Shown one piece after another: positions 20,468 to 27,406 of a DNA stretch of 64,000 nt. Below the pieces are notes generated by a model that saw nothing but the letters and a program-made list of their open reading frames with translations, had not been told where the DNA came from and ran no database searches. The translations under genes were made by a program, and so were the position numbers. This DNA is from Streptomyces djakartensis (GTDB lineage: Bacteria; Actinomycetota; Actinomycetes; Streptomycetales; Streptomycetaceae), in the NCBI RefSeq assembly GCF_014651075.1, contig NZ_BMWE01000004.1, positions 124,001 through 188,000 on the forward strand, in the 5' to 3' direction. How positions within the stretch are numbered: the first letter of the stretch is position 1; every line of letters begins with the position of its first letter.

Positions 20468-21684
20468 CAGGAGCCTCCATCGTTGGTGAGCAGGTGGAGC
20501 AGCGGGCCGCCGTCGGAGGGGAGCGGCTCTGCTCCCTCCCAGGCGCGGGCGAGCGCGCCGACGGTGCCGAGTTCGCCGACGAGGACCCCGCCGACCAGGC
20601 GGTCGTCGCGGACGACGACCTTGCGGTAGGTGCCGCGGGTGGCGTCGGTGAGCTGGACGACGTCGTCGCCCGGGAGCGCCTCGGTCTCGCCGAACGCGGC
20701 GAGGTCGAAGGGGCTGTCGTGCCCGTTCAGCGTGAGCCGGGTCAGGGAGCGGGTGCCGGTGTAGCGGGCGGTCGCGTCACCGGCGAGCAGTTCCGCGAGG
20801 GCGTCGGCCTGTTCCAGCGCGGGGGTGGCGAGTCCGTAGAGGACGCCGTCGTGCTGGGCGCAGTCGCCGATCGCGTGGATGCGGGGGTCGGAGGTGCGCA
20901 GCTCGTCGTCGACGACGACGCCCTTGCGGACGTCGAGGCCGGCGGCCTGGGCGAGACCCACCCGGGGGCGGACCCCGCAGGCGACGACGACGAGGTCCGC
21001 GTCGAGCGCGTACCCGTCGGCCATCTCCACGGAGCGGACGGCGCCGCCCACGCAGCGCACGTCCCGGACGCGGCACTCGGTGTGCACCTCGACGCCCAGG
21101 TCGTTCAGGTGCCGCTTGACGAGCTTCGAGGCGGCCGGGTCGAGCTGGCGCTCCATCAGCCGCTCGGACTGCTGGGCGAGGACGACCTGGGCGCCGCGCA
21201 GCGCGAGCGCGCGGGCCGCGGAGACCCCGAGGAGCCCGCCGCCGATGACGACCGCCCGCGCCCCGGGCCGTACCGCCTTGGAAAGGCCCAGGCAGTCGTC
21301 CATGGTGCGGAAGGCGTGCACGCCCTCGGGCAGGACGTGGTCGGGGGTGAACAGCCCGCGCAGCGGCGGCAGGACGGGGTTGGATCCGGTGGCGAGGACG
21401 AGCCGGTCGTATGAGACCAGCGAGCCGTCCGCCAGTTCGACGGTCCTTCCGTCGCGGTCGATGCCGGTGACCCGGCCGCGCCGCAGCTCCGCGGGCGCCG
21501 GCAGGGCGATCACCTCCGGGCTGTATCGTCCGGCCAGCACCTCGGCGAGCAGCACCCGGTTGTAGGGCCGGTGCTCCTCCTCGCCGATCAGCAGCGCGGG
21601 CGTGCCGAGCTCACCGAGCCGCCGGGCGAGCCGTACGCCCGCGAGGCCGGTGCCGATCACCACCACACGCTCATTCGAGGTCAT
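20467..21684 (-). CDS. NirB-like FAD-dependent oxidoreductase (probable NasB-type electron carrier)
   Basis: 405 residues, resembling only the flavin half of NirB: FAD motif VVVIGTGLAGVRLARRL, NAD(P) motif AVVIGGGLLGVSAARAL, and the late IHAIGDCA. The [2Fe-2S] and siroheme parts are missing. First gene of the nir operon. Because nasA lies nearby and its catalytic subunit needs an electron donor, this protein may feed nitrate reductase (NasB-like role) or assist NirB. Start ATG 21684; a GlnR-like box lies 24 bases upstream. Confidence 0.85.
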   Translation of the reverse strand: MTSNERVVVIGTGLAGVRLARRLGELGTPALLIGEEEHRPYNRVLLAEVLAGRYSPEVIALPAPAELRRGRVTGIDRDGRTVELADGSLVSYDRLVLATGSNPVLPPLRGLFTPDHVLPEGVHAFRTMDDCLGLSKAVRPGARAVVIGGGLLGVSAARALALRGAQVVLAQQSERLMERQLDPAASKLVKRHLNDLGVEVHTECRVRDVRCVGGAVRSVEMADGYALDADLVVVACGVRPRVGLAQAAGLDVRKGVVVDDELRTSDPRIHAIGDCAQHDGVLYGLATPALEQADALAELLAGDATARYTGTRSLTRLTLNGHDSPFDLAAFGETEALPGDDVVQLTDATRGTYRKVVVRDDRLVGGVLVGELGTVGALARAWEGAEPLPSDGGPLLHLLTNDGGS

Positions 21685-21707
21685 GTCCTTGAGCGTGCGG
21701 TGCCGGT

Positions 21708-21745
21708 GTTACCCGGCAGCATCACGTCTGTTTCCCACGGGGAAC
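21708..21745 (+). promoter_or_regulatory. GlnR-like box upstream of the nir operon
   Basis: Read on the + strand, the pattern GTTAC-n6-GCATC-n6-GTTTC-n6-GGAAC fits the streptomycete GlnR a/b-site consensus (gTnAc-n6-GaAAc) repeated with a 22-base period. It begins 24 bases before the first ATG of the operon, so nitrogen control by GlnR is likely. Confidence 0.6.
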
Positions 21746-21807
21746 GCTGCCCTCAGCGGGGGCGGGGGACCGGTGTGAGGCTTCCTGAGGTGCGGTGACA
21801 GCGCACT

Positions 21808-21906
21808 GTGAGGGTTCCCGGGGTGCGGCGGCGACGGGCTGTGAGGGTTCCCGGCGGGTGGCGGCGGCGGGCTGTGAGGGTTCCCGGCAGGTGGCGGCGG
21901 CGGGCT
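21808..21906. repeat. Three tandem 33-base repeats
   Basis: Three adjacent 33-base units each starting GTGAGGGTTCCCGG and ending GGGCT, differing at a few positions; a fourth copy starts (GTGAGAG) and decays. A unit length divisible by three keeps frames open on both strands, but no known protein is recognisable in them. Confidence 0.8.
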
Positions 21907-21946
21907 GTGAGAGGGCGTCGCACCGGCCTCGCACAGGGTCTCGATC

Positions 21947-22159
21947 ATGCCCGGCATATCCCTGACCGTGATCGTCCTGCTCTGCCTCGCGGCCCTCGCC
22001 GCCGGGTGGATCGACGCCGTGGCCGGCGGCGGCGGACTGCTGCTGTCGCCGGCGCTGCTGTCGGGTGGGCGTGTCTCGGGCCAGTTCGGCCGCCGTCTCC
22101 GGCGGGGACGCCAAGGCGCCCGCCCGGCCTCGACCTGGATGCCCAGCCTGGATCGTTGA
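21947..22159 (+). pseudogene. N-terminal remnant of a TSUP (TauE/SafE) transporter
   Basis: The first about 41 codons (LTVIVLLCLAALAAGWIDAV then AGGGGLLLSPALL) match the first membrane segment and AGGGG motif of TSUP sulfite/organosulfonate exporters, which are normally about 250 residues. After that the frame turns into arginine-rich non-family sequence and stops. The gene is cut off, possibly in connection with the repeats just upstream. Confidence 0.65.
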
Positions 22160-22247
22160 TCCGAAGCGGTTCGTCCGGACGCGGACCGCGGACAGAGACC
22201 TCGAACGGCCTCGCCGGAGTTTTCGACCGAGTTCCCGACTCAGGACA

Positions 22248-22688
22248 TCAGGCCTTCTTCGCGTGCCAAGGGCTGCAGGAGCCGGCTTGCACATTCAGCC
22301 TCGAGTAACTGCCCCTGCAAGCTCTGAAGTTGACGTAGTAGCCCTCGGTGAAGTCCTTGTTCTTCGAGCGCCATCCCGCGTCGACACCGTCAGGGTTCCA
22401 GATGCGTCCGGAGCGCACCTTCTCGCCGGTGGTGGGCACCTGCAAGAACCACTCGATGACGGCTGAGAGGCCATCCTCGTAGGTGTCCCTGACGCCGAAC
22501 CAGTCACCCTCATGGTAGAAGCACGCCTGAGACCACGAACCGCCGGAGGTGCAGATTGCACCGCTGTCCGGCCCTCCCGTGGAGGTGGCGCGCTCGTCCC
22601 CGTCCACCGCGGAGGCGCTGGTGATGGTCAGCATGGTGGCGGCGGCAATGCCGCCGATGACTGTGGCTATGCGCGATCTTGCTCTCAT
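22248..22688 (-). CDS. Small secreted protein of unknown function
   Basis: 146 residues. RSRIATVIGGIAAATMLTITSASA is a clear Sec signal peptide with cleavage after SASA. The mature part has about five cysteines (GAICTSGGSWSQACFYHEGD, NFRACRGSY, AGSCSPW) and many aromatic residues, which suggests a small disulfide-bonded extracellular domain. I do not recognise the family. A GTG at 22715 would extend it by nine residues; neither start has a strong ribosome site. Confidence 0.7.
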   Translation of the reverse strand: MRARSRIATVIGGIAAATMLTITSASAVDGDERATSTGGPDSGAICTSGGSWSQACFYHEGDWFGVRDTYEDGLSAVIEWFLQVPTTGEKVRSGRIWNPDGVDAGWRSKNKDFTEGYYVNFRACRGSYSRLNVQAGSCSPWHAKKA

Positions 22689-22825
22689 TCGCGAAATCGT
22701 ACGCCAAGGATTCACTCCGCGGGCACGCCAAGTCCTGCGCCGGTTCCTGCAGTTGCCGTCGATGTCACGGTCGGCGGTGGCGCCCCCGCCGGAGAGACCC
22801 GCTCCAGGGGCCCGATCTGCCCCGG

Positions 22826-23293
22826 CTACCGCCCGCGCAGCCGTTCGGCCTGTTCGGACCCCACCTGCGTGGCGCGGTGCAGGTACCGCTCGACCACCGC
22901 GAGTTCGTCGTCGGTGAAGTCGTCGAGGGCCTGCGCGAAGGCGCTGCCCGGCGCGTCCCACGCCGCGTCCGCCTCCGGGGAGCGCCGCGCGGTGAGCGAG
23001 ATCAGGCTTCTCCTGCGGTCGTGCGGGTCGGGCCGCCTCTCGACCAGCCCGGCTCGCTCCAGCCTGTCGACGAGCCGAGTGGCCGAACCGGAGGTGAGGC
23101 CGGTCAGCTTGGCGATCTCACCCGTGGTCAGAGGCCCTGGTTCGAGGCCGAGCAGGCTGATGCACTGCAGGTCCGTCGGGTGCAGGCCGAGGCGGTCCGC
23201 CATGGCCTGGTTGAAGAGGGCGTAGGCGGCGTGCTGGCGCCGGGCGGCCACGGTGACGGCCGCGAGCAGGTCCGCGCGATTCCGGTTTGACAA
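22826..23293 (-). CDS. MarR-family transcriptional regulator
   Basis: 155 residues with the MarR winged helix: LTTGEIAKLTGLTSGSATRLVDRLERAGLVERRPDPHDRRR, including the DxRR wing. TTG start at 23293 with GGAGG seven bases before it. It is divergent from the SnoaL-like gene at 23419, and palindromes in the shared promoter region are probable binding sites, so it likely represses both itself and that gene in response to a small molecule. Confidence 0.9.
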   Translation of the reverse strand: MSNRNRADLLAAVTVAARRQHAAYALFNQAMADRLGLHPTDLQCISLLGLEPGPLTTGEIAKLTGLTSGSATRLVDRLERAGLVERRPDPHDRRRSLISLTARRSPEADAAWDAPGSAFAQALDDFTDDELAVVERYLHRATQVGSEQAERLRGR

Positions 23294-23322
23294 GGCTCGG
23301 CCTCCACCTCTTCAATTCCTGT

Positions 23323-23394
23323 GTCACGCAGATAATGCGCCACGAAGATAATGTGTTGCGAAGAAATTGCGTCACGCACATGATGCGTGACGCA
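23323..23394. promoter_or_regulatory. MarR operator region between divergent genes
   Basis: A perfect dyad, TGCGTCACGCA-CATGA-TGCGTGACGCA, lies at 23368-23394. A second, imperfect copy with the same half-site (GTCACGCA-GATAA-TGCGCCAC) begins at 23323, and a third degenerate half-site is between them. Repeated dyads of this size in a MarR divergent promoter fit autoregulation. Confidence 0.7.
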
Positions 23395-23418
23395 AACTCT
23401 ACCTCCTTGGAGAACACC

Positions 23419-23886
23419 GTGAGCACCTTGCCCGCCTGGCGGATGCGCGAACTGTACGGCCGCTGGTCCGAGTTATGGCGCGGAGACTTCAGCCATGCCC
23501 CGGAGATCCTCGACCCGGACTTCGTCGTCCATCAGGCGCGACCGGACGGCACTGACTCGGAAGCGTCGAGGGGTCCCGCGCGACTGCTTCCCGAGATCGA
23601 GCAGACCATGGCGGCGTTCGGCGACATCACCATCACCGTGGACGTCGGGCCGATCGTCCAGGGTGACCTGATCGCGGCGCGATGGACGATGCGCGCCCGC
23701 TACACGGGCGGCCTCGACCATGCGACGGCACCGGTCGGCACGGAGATCTCCTTCAGCGGCCACGACATCCTGCGAGTGTCCGGCGGCAAGTTCGTCGAGT
23801 ACTGGACCTGCACCGACGTGCTGGCCGGCCTCACCCAGCTCGGCGCCATCTCCGGACCCAACGGCCCGGCCCGGCCGCACACCTAG
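23419..23886 (+). CDS. SnoaL-like polyketide cyclase/ester cyclase-family protein
   Basis: 155 residues with the NTF2-like cone fold pattern of SnoaL-type proteins: LYGRWSELWRGDFSHAPEIL, a middle DITITVDVGPIVQGDLIAARWTMRAR, TEISFSGHDILRVSGGKFVEYW, then a C-terminal helix. These proteins bind or cyclise small hydrophobic molecules. GTG start with GGAG seven bases before. The divergent MarR gene probably regulates it. It ends by overlapping the convergent gene at 23883. Confidence 0.75.
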   Translation: MSTLPAWRMRELYGRWSELWRGDFSHAPEILDPDFVVHQARPDGTDSEASRGPARLLPEIEQTMAAFGDITITVDVGPIVQGDLIAARWTMRARYTGGLDHATAPVGTEISFSGHDILRVSGGKFVEYWTCTDVLAGLTQLGAISGPNGPARPHT

Positions 23887-24803
23887 GCGGACACCCCCGG
23901 CCGCAGGCCGAGCAGTTCGATGATGCCGGTACCGTCCTCGTCGCCGTGCCCCTGCGCGAGCCGCCGCGCCATCAGCTCCATGTACGGCGTCAGCAGCTCC
24001 GGGCTGACCCGCTGCTCCTCGGCGGTGCGCAGCAGCGTGGTGTTGCCGGCGACCTGCATCGCGAGGTTGGAGACGACGTTGCTGGTGTAGTCGCCGCTCT
24101 CCAGCCGCTCGGCGCTCTGGTGCACGGCCGGCATCATCGCCGTCAGCCATTCGGCGAGCAGCGGCGCGAAGTCCTTCGGCGCGATGTCCTCCGGGCGGAT
24201 CAGCGCGAAGGCGTGCGCGATGCCCGCGAGCATGCCCGTCATCGCGCTGAGCAGCGCCACGTCGTGCAGCGCGGCGAGGCCCGCGTCGGCACCGACGTAG
24301 CGGGTGCCGGCCGGAATGGCGAGGGTTTCGCGGTGCTCGGCGAAGAGCTCGGGGGAGCCGCTGTAGAAGACGTAGGCGCCGGACTCCGGGGCCCCGATCA
24401 TCGGCGGTACGGCCATGATCCCGCCGTCCAGGAAACGGGCACCGCGCGCGGCCGCCCACTCGGCGCGGGCGCGGCCCTCGGCGGGGGTGCCCGTGGTGAG
24501 GTTCACCAGGTCCCGCCCCGTGAGGTCCGCCCCCTCGAAGGCCGCGTCCACGGAGGCGTCGTCGAGCAGGCAGGCGACCACGAGCCGGTTCGCGGCCACC
24601 GCCTCCGCGGCGGTCCTGGCGACCGTGGCGCCCTCGGCGGCGAGGACCTCGGCCCGCGCGGGCGTGCGGTTCCAGACGGTCACCTCGTGCCCGGCGGCGA
24701 GCCAGGCACGGGCGAGGGCCGTGCCCATCGCGCCGGTGCCGAGGAGGGTCAGGGGGGCGGGGGAGGCAACGGGGTTGGGGGAGGCAACTGGGTTGTGGGT
24801 CAT
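23883..24803 (-). CDS. Imine-reductase-like NAD(P)-dependent oxidoreductase
   Basis: 306 residues of the beta-hydroxyacid dehydrogenase superfamily. N-terminal Rossmann motif LLGTGAMGTALARAWLAAGHEVTVWNRT (NADP-type Arg after the strand). The segment MAVPPMIGAPESGAYVFYSG is what I know from bacterial imine reductases rather than from 3-hydroxyisobutyrate dehydrogenases, and the catalytic Lys of the latter is not found. The C-terminal helical domain continues the family length. The HxlR regulator at 24910 is divergent and probably controls it. Confidence 0.78.
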   Translation of the reverse strand: MTHNPVASPNPVASPAPLTLLGTGAMGTALARAWLAAGHEVTVWNRTPARAEVLAAEGATVARTAAEAVAANRLVVACLLDDASVDAAFEGADLTGRDLVNLTTGTPAEGRARAEWAAARGARFLDGGIMAVPPMIGAPESGAYVFYSGSPELFAEHRETLAIPAGTRYVGADAGLAALHDVALLSAMTGMLAGIAHAFALIRPEDIAPKDFAPLLAEWLTAMMPAVHQSAERLESGDYTSNVVSNLAMQVAGNTTLLRTAEEQRVSPELLTPYMELMARRLAQGHGDEDGTGIIELLGLRPGVSA

Positions 24804-24909
24804 GGCGTTTAGGCTCGTCGCGGGGGGCGGTCCGCTCAAGTACGCACTTCGGAGTGGGTGGTTACCCCGGGGAAAGGGTGCAGGCAGCAGGAGGGGGAGG
24901 GTGCCGGGT

Positions 24910-25275
24910 ATGGCGACGGCGGGGCGGCCGGGGGCGTACGTCTGCGGGATCGACGCGGCGATGGACCTGATCGGCGGCAAGTGGAAGGTGCTGATCCTCT
25001 GGGCGCTGAACGAGCGGCCCCGCCGCTTCGGCGAGCTGCGCCGGGAACTGCCGGGGGTCACCGAGAAGGTCCTCGCCTCGCACCTGCGGGAGATGGAGTC
25101 CGACGGGCTCGTGCACCGTGAGGCGTACGACGAGGTGCCGCCCCGCGTCGAGTACTCGCTGACACCCCGGGGCGTCTCGCTCAACGAGGCGCTGGAGCCA
25201 CTGGGGGCATGGGGCAGGGCCAACGTCCTGGGCGGGGCACCGGCCGCCGGCCGGGCGGGCGCGCGAACCCCCTGA
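24910..25275 (+). CDS. HxlR-family transcriptional regulator
   Basis: 121 residues: CGIDAAMDLIGGKWKVLILW and ALNERPRRFGELRRELPGVTEKVLASHLREMESDGLVHRE define the HxlR winged helix with its conserved N-terminal Cys. Divergent from the imine-reductase-like gene, its probable target. GTG 24901 lies in the same frame and is an alternative start. Confidence 0.88.
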   Translation: MATAGRPGAYVCGIDAAMDLIGGKWKVLILWALNERPRRFGELRRELPGVTEKVLASHLREMESDGLVHREAYDEVPPRVEYSLTPRGVSLNEALEPLGAWGRANVLGGAPAAGRAGARTP

Positions 25276-25372
25276 CGCACCCGCGCCCCCGCACCCCCTC
25301 CGGGCCGCGAGGGGCGTCGGACCCGGAGGGGAGGGGCACGCGGTACCGGCGACGGGCAGCGGAGGGTGCCCG

Positions 25373-25909
25373 TCAGATCCCGTCGCCTCTCGCCCGGCGA
25401 TGCAGGAGCCAGGTACCGCCCGCGGCGGCGACGGCCAAGGCCGCCACACCGGCCGCGGTCTGCACGGGGTCGGGGCCCAGGGCGCCGCCGACCCCCGTCT
25501 TCACACCTCCCCGGGGTTGCACCCGTTCCCGCGCCGGCGTCAGCGTCACCACCAGATCACCCGTGACCCGCCGGCCGCTCGCGGTGCACGTCGCTCTGAT
25601 CTCGTACGTCCCCGGCTGCGCGCTCGGCGGCACCCTGAACCGCCCGGTCGCGTCCCGCTCGCCCGGTTCCGGCGCCAGACCCAGCGGGCCGGCCCCGACC
25701 GCGCCGGCGTCGCCCGTCGCCGTGCCGCCCTCCCCGCAGGCCGAGGTGCGGACCGTGACCCGGTCGCCCGGGACGGCCGCCGACGGGTCCACCCGCACCT
25801 CGTCGGCGGGCACGCCGTACGCGGGCACGCCGTACGCGGGGGCGACGGCGAGGGCCACGGCGGTGACGGCGAGCGCGGTGCCGGTCAGCGGCCGGGCGGT
25901 ACGTCGCAT
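25373..25909 (-). CDS. Secreted, C-terminally membrane-anchored protein of unknown function
   Basis: 178 residues. Signal peptide (TGTALAVTAVALAVAPAYG), an Ig-like extracellular domain with two Cys (VDPSAAVPGDRVTVRTSACG; PGTYEIRATCTASGRRVTGDLVVTL), and a C-terminal membrane helix followed by HRRARGDG. AAGGAG precedes the ATG. This layout is common for streptomycete cell-surface proteins; function unknown. Confidence 0.75.
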   Translation of the reverse strand: MRRTARPLTGTALAVTAVALAVAPAYGVPAYGVPADEVRVDPSAAVPGDRVTVRTSACGEGGTATGDAGAVGAGPLGLAPEPGERDATGRFRVPPSAQPGTYEIRATCTASGRRVTGDLVVTLTPARERVQPRGGVKTGVGGALGPDPVQTAAGVAALAVAAAGGTWLLHRRARGDGI

Positions 25910-26145
25910 CGGTGCTCCTTCGAGCGGTTCGGTCGTGCACCTGCCCTCCAGAGGTAACGGGCAACGGGCCGACCCCGCTTTCTGATGGGTCGTCAGAATT
26001 GAGGTGAATGGGTGTCAGGGTGAGTGGCGGCTACGGCTGCTCGGCGCAGTTTGGGCAGGTCACAGGGGTTCACTGGGCGAGGCGAGGAAAAGGGCCGGGC
26101 GCGGGTGTGAACGGGTGATCCGAGGGTGGCGCGCATCACGGCTTG

Positions 26146-26165
26146 ACCTCAACAATGGTTGAGGT
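26146..26165. promoter_or_regulatory. SoxR/MerR-type operator
   Basis: ACCTCAAC-AATG-GTTGAGGT is a perfect 8-base dyad overlapping the end of a TTGACC -35 box, 15 bases before the FMN reductase ATG. It closely resembles the SoxR boxes I know from streptomycetes, in which a NADPH-FMN reductase gene is a SoxR target. Confidence 0.65.
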
Positions 26166-26180
26166 ACGAGGCTCTGCGGC

Positions 26181-26798
26181 ATGGACACAGCAGTTACCCA
26201 CGCACCCACCGCAGCCCCGCCCGCGACCGGTCCTCTCCGCGTGACCCTCGTCGTCGGCAGCAACCGCCACGGCCGCTTCGGCCCCGTCGTGGCCGACTGG
26301 CTCCTGAGCCACCTCCGCGGCCGGGACGACCTGACCGCCGAGGTGGTGGACGTCGCCGGCGCCGAGCTGCCGACCTCGTTCGAACGGACCCCCGAGGCGA
26401 CCGCCGCGCTGGCCGGCATCACCCCGAAGCTGGCCGGGGCGGACGCCTTCGTGGTCCTCACGCCCGAGTACAACCACTCCTTCCCGGCGGGCCTGAAGAA
26501 CCTCGTCGACTGGCACTACGGCGAGTGGCGGGCCAAGCCCGTCGCCCTCGTCTCCTACGGCGGACTGGCGGGCGGCCTGCGGGCCGCGGAGCATCTCCGT
26601 CAGGTCTTCGCCGAGCTCCACGCCGTGACGGTCCGCGACACCGTCTCCTTCCACAACGCCGGTGCCTCCTTCGACGACGAGGGCACCCTGCGGGACCCGG
26701 CGGGCCCGGACGCCGCGGCGAAGGCCATGCTGGACCAACTGGTGTGGTGGGGACGGGCGTTGCGGGAGGCCAGGGAGAGGTGGCCGTACGCGGGCTGA
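26181..26798 (+). CDS. NADPH-dependent FMN reductase
   Basis: 205 residues of the flavodoxin-like FMN_red family: TLVVGSNRHGRFGPVVADWL binds the FMN phosphate and TPEYNHSFPAGLKNLVDW is the hallmark flavin segment. It reduces FMN or quinone-like compounds with NADPH. The operator upstream suggests induction by redox-active compounds through SoxR. The regulator itself is not in this window. Confidence 0.92.
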   Translation: MDTAVTHAPTAAPPATGPLRVTLVVGSNRHGRFGPVVADWLLSHLRGRDDLTAEVVDVAGAELPTSFERTPEATAALAGITPKLAGADAFVVLTPEYNHSFPAGLKNLVDWHYGEWRAKPVALVSYGGLAGGLRAAEHLRQVFAELHAVTVRDTVSFHNAGASFDDEGTLRDPAGPDAAAKAMLDQLVWWGRALREARERWPYAG

Positions 26799-26850
26799 CC
26801 CGCGGCCACCTGCCCGGAACGGCCCGCTCACCTCCCGCGGCGCCCCGCCC

Positions 26851-27267
26851 TCACCCCCGCGCCCGCCAGTCACCGCCCGGGATCGGCCTGCCCCTGGCCC
26901 GGAGCCGTGCGGCGACGGCGGGCGCGGCCACGTACACCCAGGCGCGGACCGTCGCCCCGTCCGCGTCCCGTACGACCTTCCGCTCGACGCGTTCGTACAG
27001 GCTGCGCGGGTCGCCGGGCACGTACTCCTCCAGGCGGTCGAGCTCGGCGAGCAGCTCCGCGTACGTCTCCGGCAGCGCGGTCACCAGCTCCCCGCTGACC
27101 GCGCCGCCGCCCGGCTCCTCGACCGCGTACGGGTAGCCGGGCCCCTCGTACAGCACCGCTCCCACGAGGCGCCCCGGTTCCGCGGAGCGGGTGCGGCCGC
27201 GCAGGAAGGTGCCGTGGTTCACCCCGCCGGGGCGGAGGGTGCCGTAGACGAAGAAGGGCAAGGTCAC
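26851..27267 (-). CDS. Gamma-glutamylcyclotransferase-like (AIG2/GGCT fold) protein
   Basis: 138 residues. PFFVYGTLRPGGVNH is the diagnostic GGCT motif, followed by GPGYPYAVEEPGG and LDRLEEYVPGDPRSLYERV with the Glu expected near the active site. The family makes 5-oxoproline from gamma-glutamyl compounds, but many members have unknown substrates. GTG start without a strong ribosome site. Confidence 0.85.
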   Translation of the reverse strand: MTLPFFVYGTLRPGGVNHGTFLRGRTRSAEPGRLVGAVLYEGPGYPYAVEEPGGGAVSGELVTALPETYAELLAELDRLEEYVPGDPRSLYERVERKVVRDADGATVRAWVYVAAPAVAARLRARGRPIPGGDWRARG

Positions 27268-27406
27268 AGGAACGATTCTCCACCCTCACACACCTCCACA
27301 TCGGGCCTATGGACATGACATGTCCGGGCCGCCTTAACTCGCGGTCAACATCAACGCCGCACCCGGTCGACCCCACGCGACCGGGCGCGCCCGTATGAGG
27401 AGACCG

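Noticed and set aside
17852..20629. A 925-codon open frame antisense to nirB
   Set aside because: Same high-GC effect; the minus strand encodes complete NirB.
21808..21906. CRISPR-like array
   Set aside because: The units are contiguous with no spacers and there are no cas genes; it is a simple tandem repeat. No other array was seen in the window.
21808..22308. A + strand frame through the 33-base repeats and beyond
   Set aside because: It is arginine-rich, has no ribosome site and overlaps better supported features; the TSUP remnant lies in another frame.
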